NCBI GenBank assembly: GCA_934591745.1
Contig: CAKTPQ010000020.1
Coordinates: forward strand, 1-30,210
From: an uncultured Oscillospiraceae bacterium
GTDB taxonomy: Bacteria > Bacillota > Clostridia > Oscillospirales > Oscillospiraceae
Length of the DNA: 30,210 nt
Direction: 5' to 3'
In this document: positions 18,495 through 27,406 of the stretch, one piece after another
Layout: each line of letters begins with the position of its first letter
How positions within the stretch are numbered: position 1 is the stretch's first letter
Translations under genes and position numbers: made by a program
The notes under the pieces: generated by a model
Database searches by the model: none
Seen by the model: the letters and a program-made list of their open reading frames with translations, nothing else
Told to the model about the DNA's origin: nothing

Positions 18495-20099
18495 TCAGAA
18501 CTCGAACTTGCTGATGACCTTGCTGACGGCCTCGGCAAAGGCGGCCAGCGTCTTGTTGTCCCGCCCCTTACTGCGGCGGATAAGCCCGATGAGCATATCG
18601 CCCAGCTGCACCAGCTTCTGATAGGCGCCGGTGGCCTTGGGTGCGCCGTCATAAGCCCTGGTCTTGCGCTCCGGCAGATAGCCCGCCGCCAGCTTCCTGT
18701 CGGCGATGAGGTCGTACTCCTCAGTGTATTGGGGCGCGTGAGCCGCAAAGCCCAGTCCCTTCACCGTCTCGGCGAATACCGGCGCCACCTCCCGGTCGCC
18801 GTGTACGATAAACACATGGGTGGTCTTTTCCGGGGAGAAGTGCTTTACCCAGTCCACCAGATGGTCGTGGTCGGCGTGGGAGGAAAGTCCCTGGAAATTC
18901 ACGATCTTGGCCCGCACGGCGATCTCCTCGCCGAACAGCTTCACGCTGGGCGCGCCGTCCAGCAGGTTCCGCCCCAGTGTACCGGGGGACTGGAAGCCCA
19001 CGAACACCACGGCGCTGTCGCCCCGCCACAGGTTGTACTTCAGGTGGTGGCGGATGCGGCCCGCGTCGCACATGCCGCTGGCGGAGATGATGACCTTGGG
19101 GGTCTTATCCATGTTCAGCAGCTTGGACTCCTCCACCGTCTCCGTCAGGTGCAGGCCCGGAAAATTGAACATGTGGGTGCCGTCCTGCACCAGTGCCAGC
19201 GCGTCCTCGTCCAGATAGCCCCGCAGGTCGCCGCAGAAGATGGTGGTGGCCTTCTTGGCCAGCGGACTGTCCACATACACCGGGAAGTCCTTGACGGACG
19301 TCACCAATCCCTTATCCTTGATCTCCCGGATGAAGTACAGCAGCTCCTGGGTGCGGCCCACGGCAAAGGCGGGGATCACCACATTGCCGCCCTTGGCCAG
19401 CGTCTCGTCGATGATCTGTGCCAGCTGGTCTGTATAGCTCCACACCTCGGTGTGGTTGCGGTCGCCGTAGGTGGACTCCATCAGCACATAATCGGCGCTG
19501 TCGAAGAACTGGGGGTTGCGGATGATGGGCTGATCCACATTGCCGATGTCACCGGAGAACACCACGGTCCGCGTCTCGCCGCCCTCACGGCACGTCAGTT
19601 TGATGCTGGCGGAGCCCAGCAGGTGCCCGGCGTCGATGAACTCCGCCGTTACGTCGTCTGTGACCTGTACCTGCTGGCCGTACTCGCAGGTCTGGATATA
19701 CTCCCGCACCTGCATGGCGTCGGCCACGGTGTAGATGGGCTGCACCTCCGGCCGGCCGGCCCGCTTGTTCTTGCGGTTCTGGTACTCCGCGTCCTGCTCC
19801 TGGATGTGGGCGGAGTCCTGCAGCATGATATCCAGCAGCTCCGCCGTCAGCCGCGTGGTGATGATGCGGCCCTGGAACCCGTTTTTGATGAGCATGGGGA
19901 TGCGCCCCGAGTGGTCGATGTGGGCGTGGGTCACCAGCACCACGTCGATGCTGCCCGGATGGAACGGCAGGGCGGCGTTGTCGATCTCGTCCCGTCCCTG
20001 CTGCAGGCCGCAGTCCACCAGTATTTTCTTTCCGTTGACCTCCAGACAATGGCAGCTGCCGGTAACGCACTGGTCAGCGCCGTAAAAGCTCAGCTTCAT
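18495..20099 (-). CDS. Beta-CASP metallo-beta-lactamase fold hydrolase (probable RNase)
   Basis: A 534-residue cytoplasmic metallo-hydrolase of the beta-CASP group, which includes CPSF73-like RNA-processing nucleases. The first metal motif is [12 protein letters not shown] (His58, His60, Asp62, His63). The second is [15 protein letters not shown], and the C-terminal RNA-metabolising domain has [14 protein letters not shown]. The start [17 protein letters not shown] is standard. The last ~60 residues are basic and Lys/Arg-rich before VISKFEF and are of unknown role. It is the first gene of a two-gene unit with rlmD and has a promoter at 20133-20161 that diverges from secA. The substrate is not known; RNase activity is inferred from the family. 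Confidence 0.88.
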   Translation of the reverse strand: MKLSFYGADQCVTGSCHCLEVNGKKILVDCGLQQGRDEIDNAALPFHPGSIDVVLVTHAHIDHSGRIPMLIKNGFQGRIITTRLTAELLDIMLQDSAHIQEQDAEYQNRKNKRAGRPEVQPIYTVADAMQVREYIQTCEYGQQVQVTDDVTAEFIDAGHLLGSASIKLTCREGGETRTVVFSGDIGNVDQPIIRNPQFFDSADYVLMESTYGDRNHTEVWSYTDQLAQIIDETLAKGGNVVIPAFAVGRTQELLYFIREIKDKGLVTSVKDFPVYVDSPLAKKATTIFCGDLRGYLDEDALALVQDGTHMFNFPGLHLTETVEESKLLNMDKTPKVIISASGMCDAGRIRHHLKYNLWRGDSAVVFVGFQSPGTLGRNLLDGAPSVKLFGEEIAVRAKIVNFQGLSSHADHDHLVDWVKHFSPEKTTHVFIVHGDREVAPVFAETVKGLGFAAHAPQYTEEYDLIADRKLAAGYLPERKTRAYDGAPKATGAYQKLVQLGDMLIGLIRRSKGRDNKTLAAFAEAVSKVISKFEF

Positions 20100-20132
20100 G
20101 GCGGAAACTCCTTTTCAAAGTTTATATGGGAA

Positions 20133-20161
20133 AGTATACCACATTTTTCCGGCCTGTACAA
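20133..20161 (-). promoter_or_regulatory. Promoter of the beta-CASP hydrolase gene
   Basis: On the minus strand, -35 TTGTAC (20161-20156), a 17-nt spacer and -10 TATACT (20138-20133) lie 34 nt before the ATG at 20099. It diverges from the secA promoter about 56 nt away. Confidence 0.75.
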
Positions 20162-20216
20162 CCGCAAAGCGCGTCCTTTTCCCACCGCCTGATGCAAATT
20201 GTTCACAGAAATTCTT

Positions 20217-20245
20217 TTGCATTAGACAATTTCCTGTGGTATACT
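20217..20245 (+). promoter_or_regulatory. Promoter of secA
   Basis: -35 TTGCAT (20217-20222), a 17-nt spacer and -10 TATACT (20240-20245) lie 53 nt before the secA ATG. A GGAAAGGAT site gives the ribosome binding. Confidence 0.8.
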
Positions 20246-20298
20246 GTATTCTTGTAATAGTGTGTATATATTCTTTTACATGGAAAGGATACGGATAT

Positions 20299-23043
20299 AT
20301 GGGACTGTTTACCAAGGTTTTCGGAACATACAGCCAGCGTGAGCTGAAAAGCATTTATCCCATCGTGGATAAGATCACGGCGCTGGAGGACGCGTACAAG
20401 GCCCTGACCGACGCGCAGCTCCAGGCCAAGACCCCGGAGTTCAAGGAGCGCCTTGCCAACGGCGAGACGCTGGACGACATTCTGCCGGAGGCATTTGCCG
20501 CCGTGCGGGAGGCCGCCGACCGCGTGCTGGGCATGCGCCCCTACCCCGTCCAGCTGGTGGGCGGCATCGTGCTGCACCAGGGCCGCATTGCCGAGATGAA
20601 GACCGGTGAAGGCAAAACGCTGGTGGCCACGCTGCCCGCCTACCTGAACGCGCTGACCGGCGAGGGCGTCCACATCGTCACCGTCAACGACTATCTGGCC
20701 AAGCGCGACTCCGAGTGGATGGGCAAGGTGCACCGCTTCATGGGCCTCACCGTGGGCCTCATCATCCACGACATGACCAAAGAGGAGCGGCAGAAGGCTT
20801 ACCAGTCGGACATCACCTACGGCACCAACAACGAGATGGGTTTCGACTACCTCCGCGACAACATGGCCATCTACGCCAACGAGCAGGTGCAGCGGGGTCA
20901 CGCCTTCGCCATCGTGGACGAGGTGGACTCCATCCTCATCGACGAGGCCCGCACCCCCCTGATCATCTCCGGCATGGGCGAGAAATCCACCCAGATGTAC
21001 GACATGGCCGAGATGTTCGCCGCCCGCCTGAAAAAGTATGTGGTGGCGGAGACGGACGACAAGGAGGAAGAGGACGTCAACATCGATGCGGACTACATCG
21101 TGGACGAGAAGGCCCGCACCTGCTCCCTGACGGCCCGCGGCATCAAGAAGGCGGAGGAATTCTTCCATCTGGACAACCTCAGTGACCCGGAGAACAGCAC
21201 CACCGCCCACCACATCAACCAGGCCATCAAGGCCCACGGCATCATGAAGCGCGACGTGGACTACGTGGTGAAGGACGGTGAGGTGGTCATCGTGGACGAG
21301 TTCACCGGCCGCCTCATGTTCGGCCGCCGGTACTCCGAGGGCCTGCACCAGGCCATCGAGGCCAAGGAGCACCTGTCCGTCCAGCGCGAGAGCAAGACGC
21401 TGGCCACCATCACGTTCCAGAACTACTTCCGCCTGTACCGCAAGCTGTCCGGCATGACCGGTACGGCCCTGACGGAGGAGGAGGAATTCGCCACCATCTA
21501 CGCCCTGGACATCATCGAGATCCCCACCAACCGTCCCATCGCCCGTATCGACAATGAGGACTCCGTCTACAAGACCGAGAATGGCAAGTACCACGCCGTC
21601 ATCCGTCAGGTGAAGGAGTGCCACGCCAAGGGCCAGCCCGTGCTGGTGGGCACCGTCTCCATCGAGAAGAACGAGCTGCTGGGCAAGATGCTGACCCGCG
21701 AGGGCATCAAGCACAACCTGCTGAACGCCAAGAACCACGAGCGCGAGGCGGAGATCGTGGCGCAGGCCGGTCAGTACGGCGCCGTCACCGTGGCCACCAA
21801 CATGGCTGGTCGTGGTACGGATATCATGCTGGGCGGCAACGCCGAGTACATGGCCAAGAACGACCTGCGCAAGGCCGGACTCACCGACGAGCTGATCGCC
21901 GAGGCCACCGGCTACGCCGAGACGGACAACGAGGAGATCCTCAACGCCCGGAAGCTGTTCGCCGAGAAGCTGGCCCAGCACAAGGCGGAGATCGCCGGCG
22001 AGGCCGAGAAGGTCCGCGCCGCCGGCGGCCTGTTCATCATCGGCACGGAGCGTCACGACTCCCGCCGTATCGACAACCAGCTCCGCGGCCGTGCCGGCCG
22101 TCAGGGTGACCCCGGCGAGACCCGGTTCTACATCTCGCTGGAGGACGATCTGATGCGTCTGTTCGGCGGCGACCGCGTCACCTCCATCATGGAGCGCATG
22201 AACATCGACGAGGACACCCCCATCGAGAGCAAGATGCTCTCCCGCGCCATCGAGCAGGCGCAGACCACCGTGGAGAGCCGCAACTTCCAGACCCGTAAGT
22301 CCGTGCTGGAGTACGACGACGTGATGAACAAGCAGCGCGAGATCATCTACGGCCAGCGCAAGCAGGTGCTGGACGGCATGGACGTCAAGGGCATCATCAT
22401 GAACATGATGAACGGCGCCATCTCCAATCTGGTGAACGCCGCCTTCGTGGGCGCCGAGCATCTGGACATGGCCTCCTGCCGCGACCTGCTGCGCAGCGTG
22501 GAGGGCGTGTATTTTCCCAAGTACACCGTGAAGATTGACGAAGAACAGCTCAAAACCATGACCCAGCAGGACTTCACCGACCTGTTCACCGCCGCGGCCG
22601 CCGACTACTACGCCAAGAAGGAGGAGGAGATCACGCCCCCCGTCATGCGTGAGCTGGAGCGTGTCATCCTCCTGCGGGTGGTGGACGAGTACTGGATGGA
22701 ACACATCGACGCCATGCAGGACCTGCGCCAGGGCATCCGCCTCCGGGCCTACGCCCAGACCAATCCGGTGGACGCCTACAAGAAGGAGTCTCTGGAGATG
22801 TTCGAGGAGATGGTGGACGCCATGAAGGAGGAGACGGTGCGCCGTCTGTACTCCGTGCGTCTGCGCCAGAACGAGGAGGTCAAGCGGGAGCGCGTAGCCT
22901 CCGGCATCACCGAGAACGTGGGCGGCGACGGCACCGTGAAGAAGCGCCCCACCCGCGTGGTGAAGGTGGGCCGCAACGACCTGTGCCCCTGCGGCAGCGG
23001 CCTGAAGTGGAAGAAGTGCACCTGCAAGGAGTACCACTCTTAA
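20299..23043 (+). CDS. secA: Preprotein translocase ATPase SecA
   Basis: A 914-residue ATPase that drives proteins through the SecYEG channel. Walker A is MKTGEGKT (100-107), Walker B DEVD is at 207-210 followed by [15 protein letters not shown], and the second nucleotide domain has [13 protein letters not shown]. The C-terminus is the zinc-binding tail [14 protein letters not shown], used for SecB or ribosome contact in many bacteria. The true start is the ATG at 20299 ([13 protein letters not shown]); the longer frame to 20098 runs through the promoter. It has its own promoter and ends at a strong terminator. SecA is the likely export motor for the signal-bearing proteins in this window. 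One single full-length copy is visible. Confidence 0.98.
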   Translation: MGLFTKVFGTYSQRELKSIYPIVDKITALEDAYKALTDAQLQAKTPEFKERLANGETLDDILPEAFAAVREAADRVLGMRPYPVQLVGGIVLHQGRIAEMKTGEGKTLVATLPAYLNALTGEGVHIVTVNDYLAKRDSEWMGKVHRFMGLTVGLIIHDMTKEERQKAYQSDITYGTNNEMGFDYLRDNMAIYANEQVQRGHAFAIVDEVDSILIDEARTPLIISGMGEKSTQMYDMAEMFAARLKKYVVAETDDKEEEDVNIDADYIVDEKARTCSLTARGIKKAEEFFHLDNLSDPENSTTAHHINQAIKAHGIMKRDVDYVVKDGEVVIVDEFTGRLMFGRRYSEGLHQAIEAKEHLSVQRESKTLATITFQNYFRLYRKLSGMTGTALTEEEEFATIYALDIIEIPTNRPIARIDNEDSVYKTENGKYHAVIRQVKECHAKGQPVLVGTVSIEKNELLGKMLTREGIKHNLLNAKNHEREAEIVAQAGQYGAVTVATNMAGRGTDIMLGGNAEYMAKNDLRKAGLTDELIAEATGYAETDNEEILNARKLFAEKLAQHKAEIAGEAEKVRAAGGLFIIGTERHDSRRIDNQLRGRAGRQGDPGETRFYISLEDDLMRLFGGDRVTSIMERMNIDEDTPIESKMLSRAIEQAQTTVESRNFQTRKSVLEYDDVMNKQREIIYGQRKQVLDGMDVKGIIMNMMNGAISNLVNAAFVGAEHLDMASCRDLLRSVEGVYFPKYTVKIDEEQLKTMTQQDFTDLFTAAAADYYAKKEEEITPPVMRELERVILLRVVDEYWMEHIDAMQDLRQGIRLRAYAQTNPVDAYKKESLEMFEEMVDAMKEETVRRLYSVRLRQNEEVKRERVASGITENVGGDGTVKKRPTRVVKVGRNDLCPCGSGLKWKKCTCKEYHS

Positions 23044-23072
23044 GTTATTTCAAACGATACCCCAAACTCACC

Positions 23073-23109
23073 GGCGGGCGGCGGCTAATGCCGCCGCCCG
23101 CCTTGCTTT
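23073..23109 (+). terminator. Intrinsic terminator after secA
   Basis: A perfect 13-bp GC-rich stem (23073-23085 with 23090-23102) with a TAAT loop is followed by TTGCTTTT. The T-run ends directly before the GAAAGGAG ribosome binding site of pgeF, so any read-through transcript would carry the hairpin right against that site. Confidence 0.85.
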
Positions 23110-23123
23110 TGAAAGGAGCGGCC

Positions 23124-23936
23124 ATGTTCCACACCCAAACGAAAAACGGCGTCACGTTCCTCACCGCCGATGCCCTGTCGGGCGGCGGCGTGCTCCACGG
23201 TTTTTCCACCCGTCTCGGCGGCGTGTCTCCCGCCCCGTGGGACAGCCTGAACCTGGACGACCGCCGGGGCGACGATATCGCCAACGTGCAGGAGAACTTC
23301 CGCCGCCTGTGCGCCGTGCTGGATATGGATGTCCGCCGCGCCGTGCTGAGCCGTCAGGTCCACCGGGATGACGTGCGCGTGGTGACGGCGGCGGACGCCG
23401 GCAAGGGCCTGTGGACGCCTCAGGACTACGACAGCGCCGATGCGCTCGTCACCGATGTGCCCGGCCTGCCGCTGGTGGTGTTCTCCGCCGACTGCAATGT
23501 GATCCTGCTCCACGACCCGGTGCGCCGGGTGGTAGGTGCGGCCCATGCCGGTTGGCGCGGCACCGCCGCCGGCATCGCCGGCAGGACCGTCCGTGTCATG
23601 CGGGACACCTACGGCTGCGACCCGGCGGACATCCGGGCCGCCGTCGGCCCCGCTATCGGCCAGTGCTGCTTTGAAACGGACGGCGACGTGCCGGACGCCC
23701 TCCGGGAGGCGCTGGGCGCCGAGGCCGAACCCTTCATGGTGTGGAACGGCCGCAAGTGGCACATCGACCTGAAGTCCGTCAACGCTCTGTGGCTGCGGAA
23801 GGCCGGCGTGCAGCACATCGACATCTGCGAAGACTGCACCTGCTGCCGCACCGACCTGTACTGGAGCCACCGGAAAACCGGCCTGCGGCGGGGCGAGCAG
23901 GCCGCCCTTATTGCCCTGCGGGAGGTGACGCCATGA
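23124..23936 (+). CDS. pgeF: Laccase-domain protein, peptidoglycan editing factor PgeF (YfiH family)
   Basis: A 270-residue member of the YfiH/DUF152 family. Members have been shown to remove mis-incorporated L-serine muropeptides or to act as purine nucleoside phosphorylase/adenosine deaminase. The fold is marked by GFSTRLGGVSPAPWDSLNL, then RQVHRDDV (conserved metal-site His), SADCNVILLHD, GAAHAGWRGTAAGI and the C-terminal CEDCTC with WSHR. The start ATG 23124 follows GAAAGGAG; the longer frame runs back into secA. Its TGA overlaps the ATG of the next gene (ATGA), so translation of the lipoprotein gene is coupled to it. Which activity dominates here cannot be told. Confidence 0.9.
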   Translation: MFHTQTKNGVTFLTADALSGGGVLHGFSTRLGGVSPAPWDSLNLDDRRGDDIANVQENFRRLCAVLDMDVRRAVLSRQVHRDDVRVVTAADAGKGLWTPQDYDSADALVTDVPGLPLVVFSADCNVILLHDPVRRVVGAAHAGWRGTAAGIAGRTVRVMRDTYGCDPADIRAAVGPAIGQCCFETDGDVPDALREALGAEAEPFMVWNGRKWHIDLKSVNALWLRKAGVQHIDICEDCTCCRTDLYWSHRKTGLRRGEQAALIALREVTP

Positions 23937-25561
23937 CACGCACATACACCGCAGGTCGCGGCGCGCTGAGACGGCTGCTGGCCTGCCTGCTGCTGGCGGC
24001 GCTGGCTGTCTCCGCCGCCGGCTGCACCAGTTGGGAGGAGACGGACGACCCGCTGGGGGAGCTGTCCCAGTTTTACAGCAAGGAAAACGAGGCCCCGGAG
24101 CCGGAGCCGCTGACTACCTTCACCCTGCCCTACTTCGCCGGCGAGAGTCTGGACCCCATCACCGCCGTAGAGACGGTGCAGGCGGCGGTGGGCGCGCTGC
24201 TGTATGAAAGGCTCTTCCAACTGGACGAGCACTTCGATCTCCAGCCCGTGCTGGCCCAGAGCTGCACCTACGACGCGGCAGAGCGCACCTATACCCTGAC
24301 GCTGCGCAGCGGCGTCACCTTCTCCGACGGTTCGCCCCTTACTGCACGGGATGCGGCGGCCTCACTGGAGCGGGCACGCCAGTCCCAGCGCTACGCCGCC
24401 CGGCTGGCGGAGGTATCCTCCATCCGGGTACAGGGCGACGCGGTGCTCATTGCCATGAGCACCGACCTCGCCACGCTGGTGTGGCGGCTGGACATCCCCG
24501 TCGTCAAGGCTGGCACGGAAGACCGCACCGCCCCGGTGGGCACCGGTCCCTACGTGTTCACAAAGTCCGACAGCGGCGCGTATCTGGAGTTGAACGGCGG
24601 CTGGTGGCAGAACAAGTCCCTGCCGCTGCAGCGCATTGAGCTGCAGCACTGCAAAGACCGGGACACCATGCTCTATGCCTTCTCTTCCCGGGAGCTGCAG
24701 CTTCTGCCGCTGGACCTCACCGCCACCGGCGCCTCCGGCGTATCCGGCAGCGGCGACTATACCGACGCCCCCACCACGGTCATGCAGTTTCTGGGTTTCA
24801 ACACCCGCCGTGCCCCCTTTGACAACGCCGCCCTACGGCAGGCCGTCAGCACCGCCGTGGACCGGCAGGGACTGGTGGATTCCTGCCTGCTGGGCCACGG
24901 CAGCGCCGCCCAGTTCCCCGTCTCCCCGGCCAGCGAGTGGTACCCTGCCGCACTGGAGACGGCGTACAGCCCCGCGCCTCTCTCTCAGCTGACGCAGAGC
25001 GCCGGTGACACCGGGGCTGCCGCAGGCACCGCGTCGTCCGATACGGATGCCGCGGGCCAGTATGCCGGCACGGCGGTAACGCTGCTGGTCAATCAGGAGA
25101 ACTCCTTCAAGACTGCCGCCGCCCAGGAGATCGCCGACTCCCTCCGCCGCGCCGGTCTGTCCGTCACGGTGGAGGCTGTGCCCTGGGAGACATATCTCCA
25201 GCGCCTGCAGGACGGCAGCTTCGACCTGTACTACGGTGAGTGCCGCCTCACGGCGGATTGGGATATTCTGGAACTTGTCGGCACGACGGGCAGCCTGAAC
25301 TATGGCGGCTTCTCCGATGAGAAAACGGACAGTCTTCTGGCCGTCTGCCGCACGGCGGACGATACCCGGCGCAGCGCTGCGCTGGCCTCCCTGTGGGAGG
25401 ACCTGCTGGCCAAGACTCCCATTGCCCCCCTGTGCTTCAAGTCCGATTCCGTGGTGACCACCACCGGCCTGGTGGATGGACTGGTGGCAACGGAGACGGA
25501 TCCTTTCTTCTCGCTGACGCAGTGGATCGTCCATCTGGACGATCCTCCAAAGGCCAAATGA
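23933..25561 (+). CDS. ABC-type solute-binding lipoprotein, family 5 (peptide/nickel type)
   Basis: A 542-residue lipoprotein with a signal peptide and lipobox SAAG-Cys31. The body has the extracellular solute-binding family 5 signatures. These are LLYERLFQLDEHFDLQPVLAQS, a strand-rich core with LRSGVTFSDGSPLTARDAAASLERA, then APVGTGPYVF and LQFLGFNTRRAPFDNAALRQAVSTAVDR. Such proteins usually bind oligopeptides, nickel complexes or similar small ligands for an ABC importer. No permease or ATPase genes are adjacent, so it is an orphan here and the ligand is unknown. The start overlaps the pgeF stop by 4 nt (ATGA). The Ala/Ser/Asp-rich stretch at about 358-382 is a probable flexible insertion. 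Confidence 0.88.
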   Translation: MTRTYTAGRGALRRLLACLLLAALAVSAAGCTSWEETDDPLGELSQFYSKENEAPEPEPLTTFTLPYFAGESLDPITAVETVQAAVGALLYERLFQLDEHFDLQPVLAQSCTYDAAERTYTLTLRSGVTFSDGSPLTARDAAASLERARQSQRYAARLAEVSSIRVQGDAVLIAMSTDLATLVWRLDIPVVKAGTEDRTAPVGTGPYVFTKSDSGAYLELNGGWWQNKSLPLQRIELQHCKDRDTMLYAFSSRELQLLPLDLTATGASGVSGSGDYTDAPTTVMQFLGFNTRRAPFDNAALRQAVSTAVDRQGLVDSCLLGHGSAAQFPVSPASEWYPAALETAYSPAPLSQLTQSAGDTGAAAGTASSDTDAAGQYAGTAVTLLVNQENSFKTAAAQEIADSLRRAGLSVTVEAVPWETYLQRLQDGSFDLYYGECRLTADWDILELVGTTGSLNYGGFSDEKTDSLLAVCRTADDTRRSAALASLWEDLLAKTPIAPLCFKSDSVVTTTGLVDGLVATETDPFFSLTQWIVHLDDPPKAK

Positions 25562-25659
25562 CCTCTGTTCTAATTTCCGTATTTTCCGGTTTAATTGCCT
25601 GAATTTCCGGTTTTTCTTTCGGATGGGCTTCATAATGAAGAAAAAATGAGGCTGCGGCA

Positions 25660-26121
25660 ATGCTGTTGAATTGTCTGTGCGTCGGTATCGGCGGAGCCAT
25701 CGGCTCTGTCCGCCGTTACCTGCTGGGGCTGCTGCCTGTCCGCCCTGCCGGCGGTTTTCCGCTGATCACCCCGGGGATCAATGTGCTGGGTGCCTTCTGC
25801 ATCGGTCTGCTGATGGCGCTGGCGGGCAGGCGCACGGGCTGGGACCCGCGGCTCCTGCTGCTGAAGGTAGGCGTGTGCGGCGGCTTCACCACCTTTTCCA
25901 CCTTTTGCAGCGAATCGGTGCGGCTTCTCCAGAATGGGCGGCCCGGTCTGGCCGCGCTGTATGTGGTGCTCAGCGTTCTGCTGGGCGGTGCGGCGGTCCT
26001 GGCCGGACAGGCGCTGGTCAAGTGGCCGCCGCCCGTTTTCGGCAAGCACCCCATTGTACCCCGGCATGCGCCCTCGGATCACGGGCCGCCCGACTCCCCC
26101 GCATTGCCGGGAACGCTCTGA
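25660..26121 (+). CDS. crcB: Fluoride ion channel CrcB/FluC
   Basis: A 153-residue small membrane protein with four hydrophobic segments. The family signatures are GIGGAIGSVRRYLLG near the N-terminus, NVLGAFCIGLL in the second segment and GGFTTFSTFCSES in the third. The channel exports fluoride as a dual-topology dimer. The last 32 residues after LVKW (PPPVFGKHPIVPRH and onwards) extend beyond the usual 120-130 residue length and are Pro/His-rich, unlike the family. No second crcB copy is adjacent, though many Firmicutes carry two. The ATG at 25660 is preceded by a weak GAGG. No fluoride riboswitch was recognised upstream. Confidence 0.93.
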   Translation: MLLNCLCVGIGGAIGSVRRYLLGLLPVRPAGGFPLITPGINVLGAFCIGLLMALAGRRTGWDPRLLLLKVGVCGGFTTFSTFCSESVRLLQNGRPGLAALYVVLSVLLGGAAVLAGQALVKWPPPVFGKHPIVPRHAPSDHGPPDSPALPGTL

Positions 26122-26130
26122 TACCAACGG

Positions 26131-26170
26131 AACAGCCCCTGCCGGTCATGACCGGCAGGGGCTGTTTTTT
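26131..26170 (+). terminator. Terminator after crcB
   Basis: A perfect 36-nt inverted repeat (26131-26166) is followed by TTTT. It lies 9 nt past the crcB stop. On the minus strand no T-run follows, so it probably serves crcB only and not lexA. Confidence 0.9.
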
Positions 26171-26234
26171 GTCTTGTAGGTCAGCAGACTTCTGTCCGCC
26201 TATCGGGAATGGCAAGGGGACAGCGCGGGCCGCC

Positions 26235-26885
26235 TCAATACTGACGGACAACGGCAGTGACCTTGCCCAGAATGGAAGCCTCCCGCCCATCGATGGGGCT
26301 GTATGCTTCGTTCTCCGGCAGGAGCCACACCTCGCCGTTGCGGCGGCTGAGCCGCTTCACCGTAGCTTCATCCCCCAGCAGGGCCACCACGATCTCGCCG
26401 TTGTGGGCCACGGGCTGCTGGTGTACTACCACCAGATCGCCGGGCAGGATACCGGCGTTCAGCATGGACTCGCCCCGGACGCGCAGGGCAAAATACTCTC
26501 CCTCCCGCCCGTTGGTGTCAAAGGTCAGGTAGTCCTCGATGCACTCCTGGGCCAGAATGGGCGCACCGGCAGCCACCGTGCCCACGATGGGAACACGGCC
26601 TGCGGGCACCTCCGGTTCCGGCGCGGGGGCCGGAGTGGACGGAACAGCAGATACGGCGGACGATGGGCCGTCCAGCGGCGCCAGCGTCAGAGCGCGGCCT
26701 TTTCCGGCGCCCTTGGTCAGAACGCCCAGCTCCTCCATATGCTTGAGGTGAAAATGAACGGTGGACGGAGATCGCAGGCCTACGGCCTCGCCGATCTCCC
26801 GCACGGAGGGGGGATACCCCTGCTGCCGCGTGGTCTCCGCGATGTAATCGTAGATCTTTTGCTGCATTTTTGTCAGCTTTGCCAT
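26235..26885 (-). CDS. lexA: SOS response repressor LexA
   Basis: A 216-residue repressor-protease that controls DNA-damage genes and is cut when RecA filaments form. The N-terminal winged helix-turn-helix has PPSVREIGEAVGLRSPSTVHF. An unusually long Ala/Pro-rich linker follows (about 72-95). The S24 peptidase domain has the Ala106-Gly107 cleavage site (VAAGAPI), nucleophile Ser140 in GESM and Lys177 in VALLGDEATVKRL. The ATG at 26885-26883 sits behind AAAGGGG; the longer frame from 27407 crosses the promoter. It is transcribed away from secG and its promoter carries a LexA-box-like site, which fits autorepression. Confidence 0.96.
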   Translation of the reverse strand: MAKLTKMQQKIYDYIAETTRQQGYPPSVREIGEAVGLRSPSTVHFHLKHMEELGVLTKGAGKGRALTLAPLDGPSSAVSAVPSTPAPAPEPEVPAGRVPIVGTVAAGAPILAQECIEDYLTFDTNGREGEYFALRVRGESMLNAGILPGDLVVVHQQPVAHNGEIVVALLGDEATVKRLSRRNGEVWLLPENEAYSPIDGREASILGKVTAVVRQY

Positions 26886-26930
26886 GTGGTCGCCCCTTTC
26901 TTCCGCCGCAGGTTCGGTAGGTTCTGTTGT

Positions 26931-26968
26931 ATTGTACCACACCGTTTCCGGAATTGCAACATTTGTTC
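26931..26968 (-). promoter_or_regulatory. lexA promoter with overlapping LexA-box-like operator
   Basis: On the minus strand, -35 TTGCAA (26959-26954), a 17-nt spacer and -10 TACAAT (26936-26931). A sequence matching GAAC-N4-GTTC in seven of eight fixed bases lies at 26957-26968 and overlaps the -35. That placement fits LexA repressing its own gene. Confidence 0.7.
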
Positions 26969-27012
26969 TATCATTTTTCCGGCAAAAACCGCAAAAAATC
27001 CACGATGCCCCC

Positions 27013-27041
27013 TTGCATTGCCGGTTGCATTGTGATAAAAT
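27013..27041 (+). promoter_or_regulatory. Promoter of secG
   Basis: -35 TTGCAT (27013-27018), a 17-nt spacer and -10 TAAAAT (27036-27041) lie 57 nt before the secG ATG. A second TTGCAT lies inside the spacer. Confidence 0.65.
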
Positions 27042-27098
27042 CATTTGTACTGTGAATCGTGTGCCCTGCGGCACGGAATATATGTGGAGGTTCCCGCT

Positions 27099-27341
27099 AT
27101 GATGATTTTCGTTACCATTCTGCAGCTTCTGGCTGCTTTGATCCTGATCGCCATCGTGCTGTTCCAGTCCGGCAAGAGTCAGGGCCTGTCCGGCACCATC
27201 GGCGGTATTGCCGACAGCTACATGGCCAAGTCCAAGGCCAAGAGCATTGACGCCAAGCTGGCCAAAGCCACCAAGTGGGTGGGTGCCATCTTCGTGGTGC
27301 TGACACTGGTCATCAACTGCATGCTGGCCGCCGGCGTGTAA
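27099..27341 (+). CDS. secG: Protein translocase subunit SecG
   Basis: An 80-residue membrane protein with two hydrophobic segments (about 3-20 and 57-76). Between them is the family motif VLFQSGKSQGLSGTIGG, with a Lys-rich cytoplasmic loop after it. SecG is the smallest SecYEG subunit and helps SecA-driven translocation. The ATG at 27099 follows GGAGG with eight nt spacing; a longer frame to 27045 lacks a site. It is single-gene, with its own promoter and terminator, away from secA. Confidence 0.95.
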   Translation: MMIFVTILQLLAALILIAIVLFQSGKSQGLSGTIGGIADSYMAKSKAKSIDAKLAKATKWVGAIFVVLTLVINCMLAAGV

Positions 27342-27353
27342 GCAAAGCGAAAC

Positions 27354-27395
27354 AAAAAGGAGTCCCGAAGCCGTGCTTCGGGACTCCTTTTTTAC
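27354..27395. terminator. Bidirectional terminator between secG and the deacetylase gene
   Basis: A perfect 17-bp stem (27354-27370 with 27376-27392) with a CCGTG loop and A/T runs on both sides. It ends secG on the plus strand and the polysaccharide deacetylase gene, whose stop is at 27407, on the minus strand. Confidence 0.93.
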
Positions 27396-27406
27396 TCTCA
27401 TAGCCA

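Noticed and set aside
20098..20298. N-terminal extension of SecA upstream of 20299.
   Set aside because: It reads through the secA promoter and the diverging hydrolase promoter, and all SecA proteins begin near MGLFTKVFG.
25562..25659. Possible fluoride riboswitch in front of crcB.
   Set aside because: The sequence has a GATGGGCTTC piece but not the ordered conserved blocks and pseudoknot of the crcB motif.
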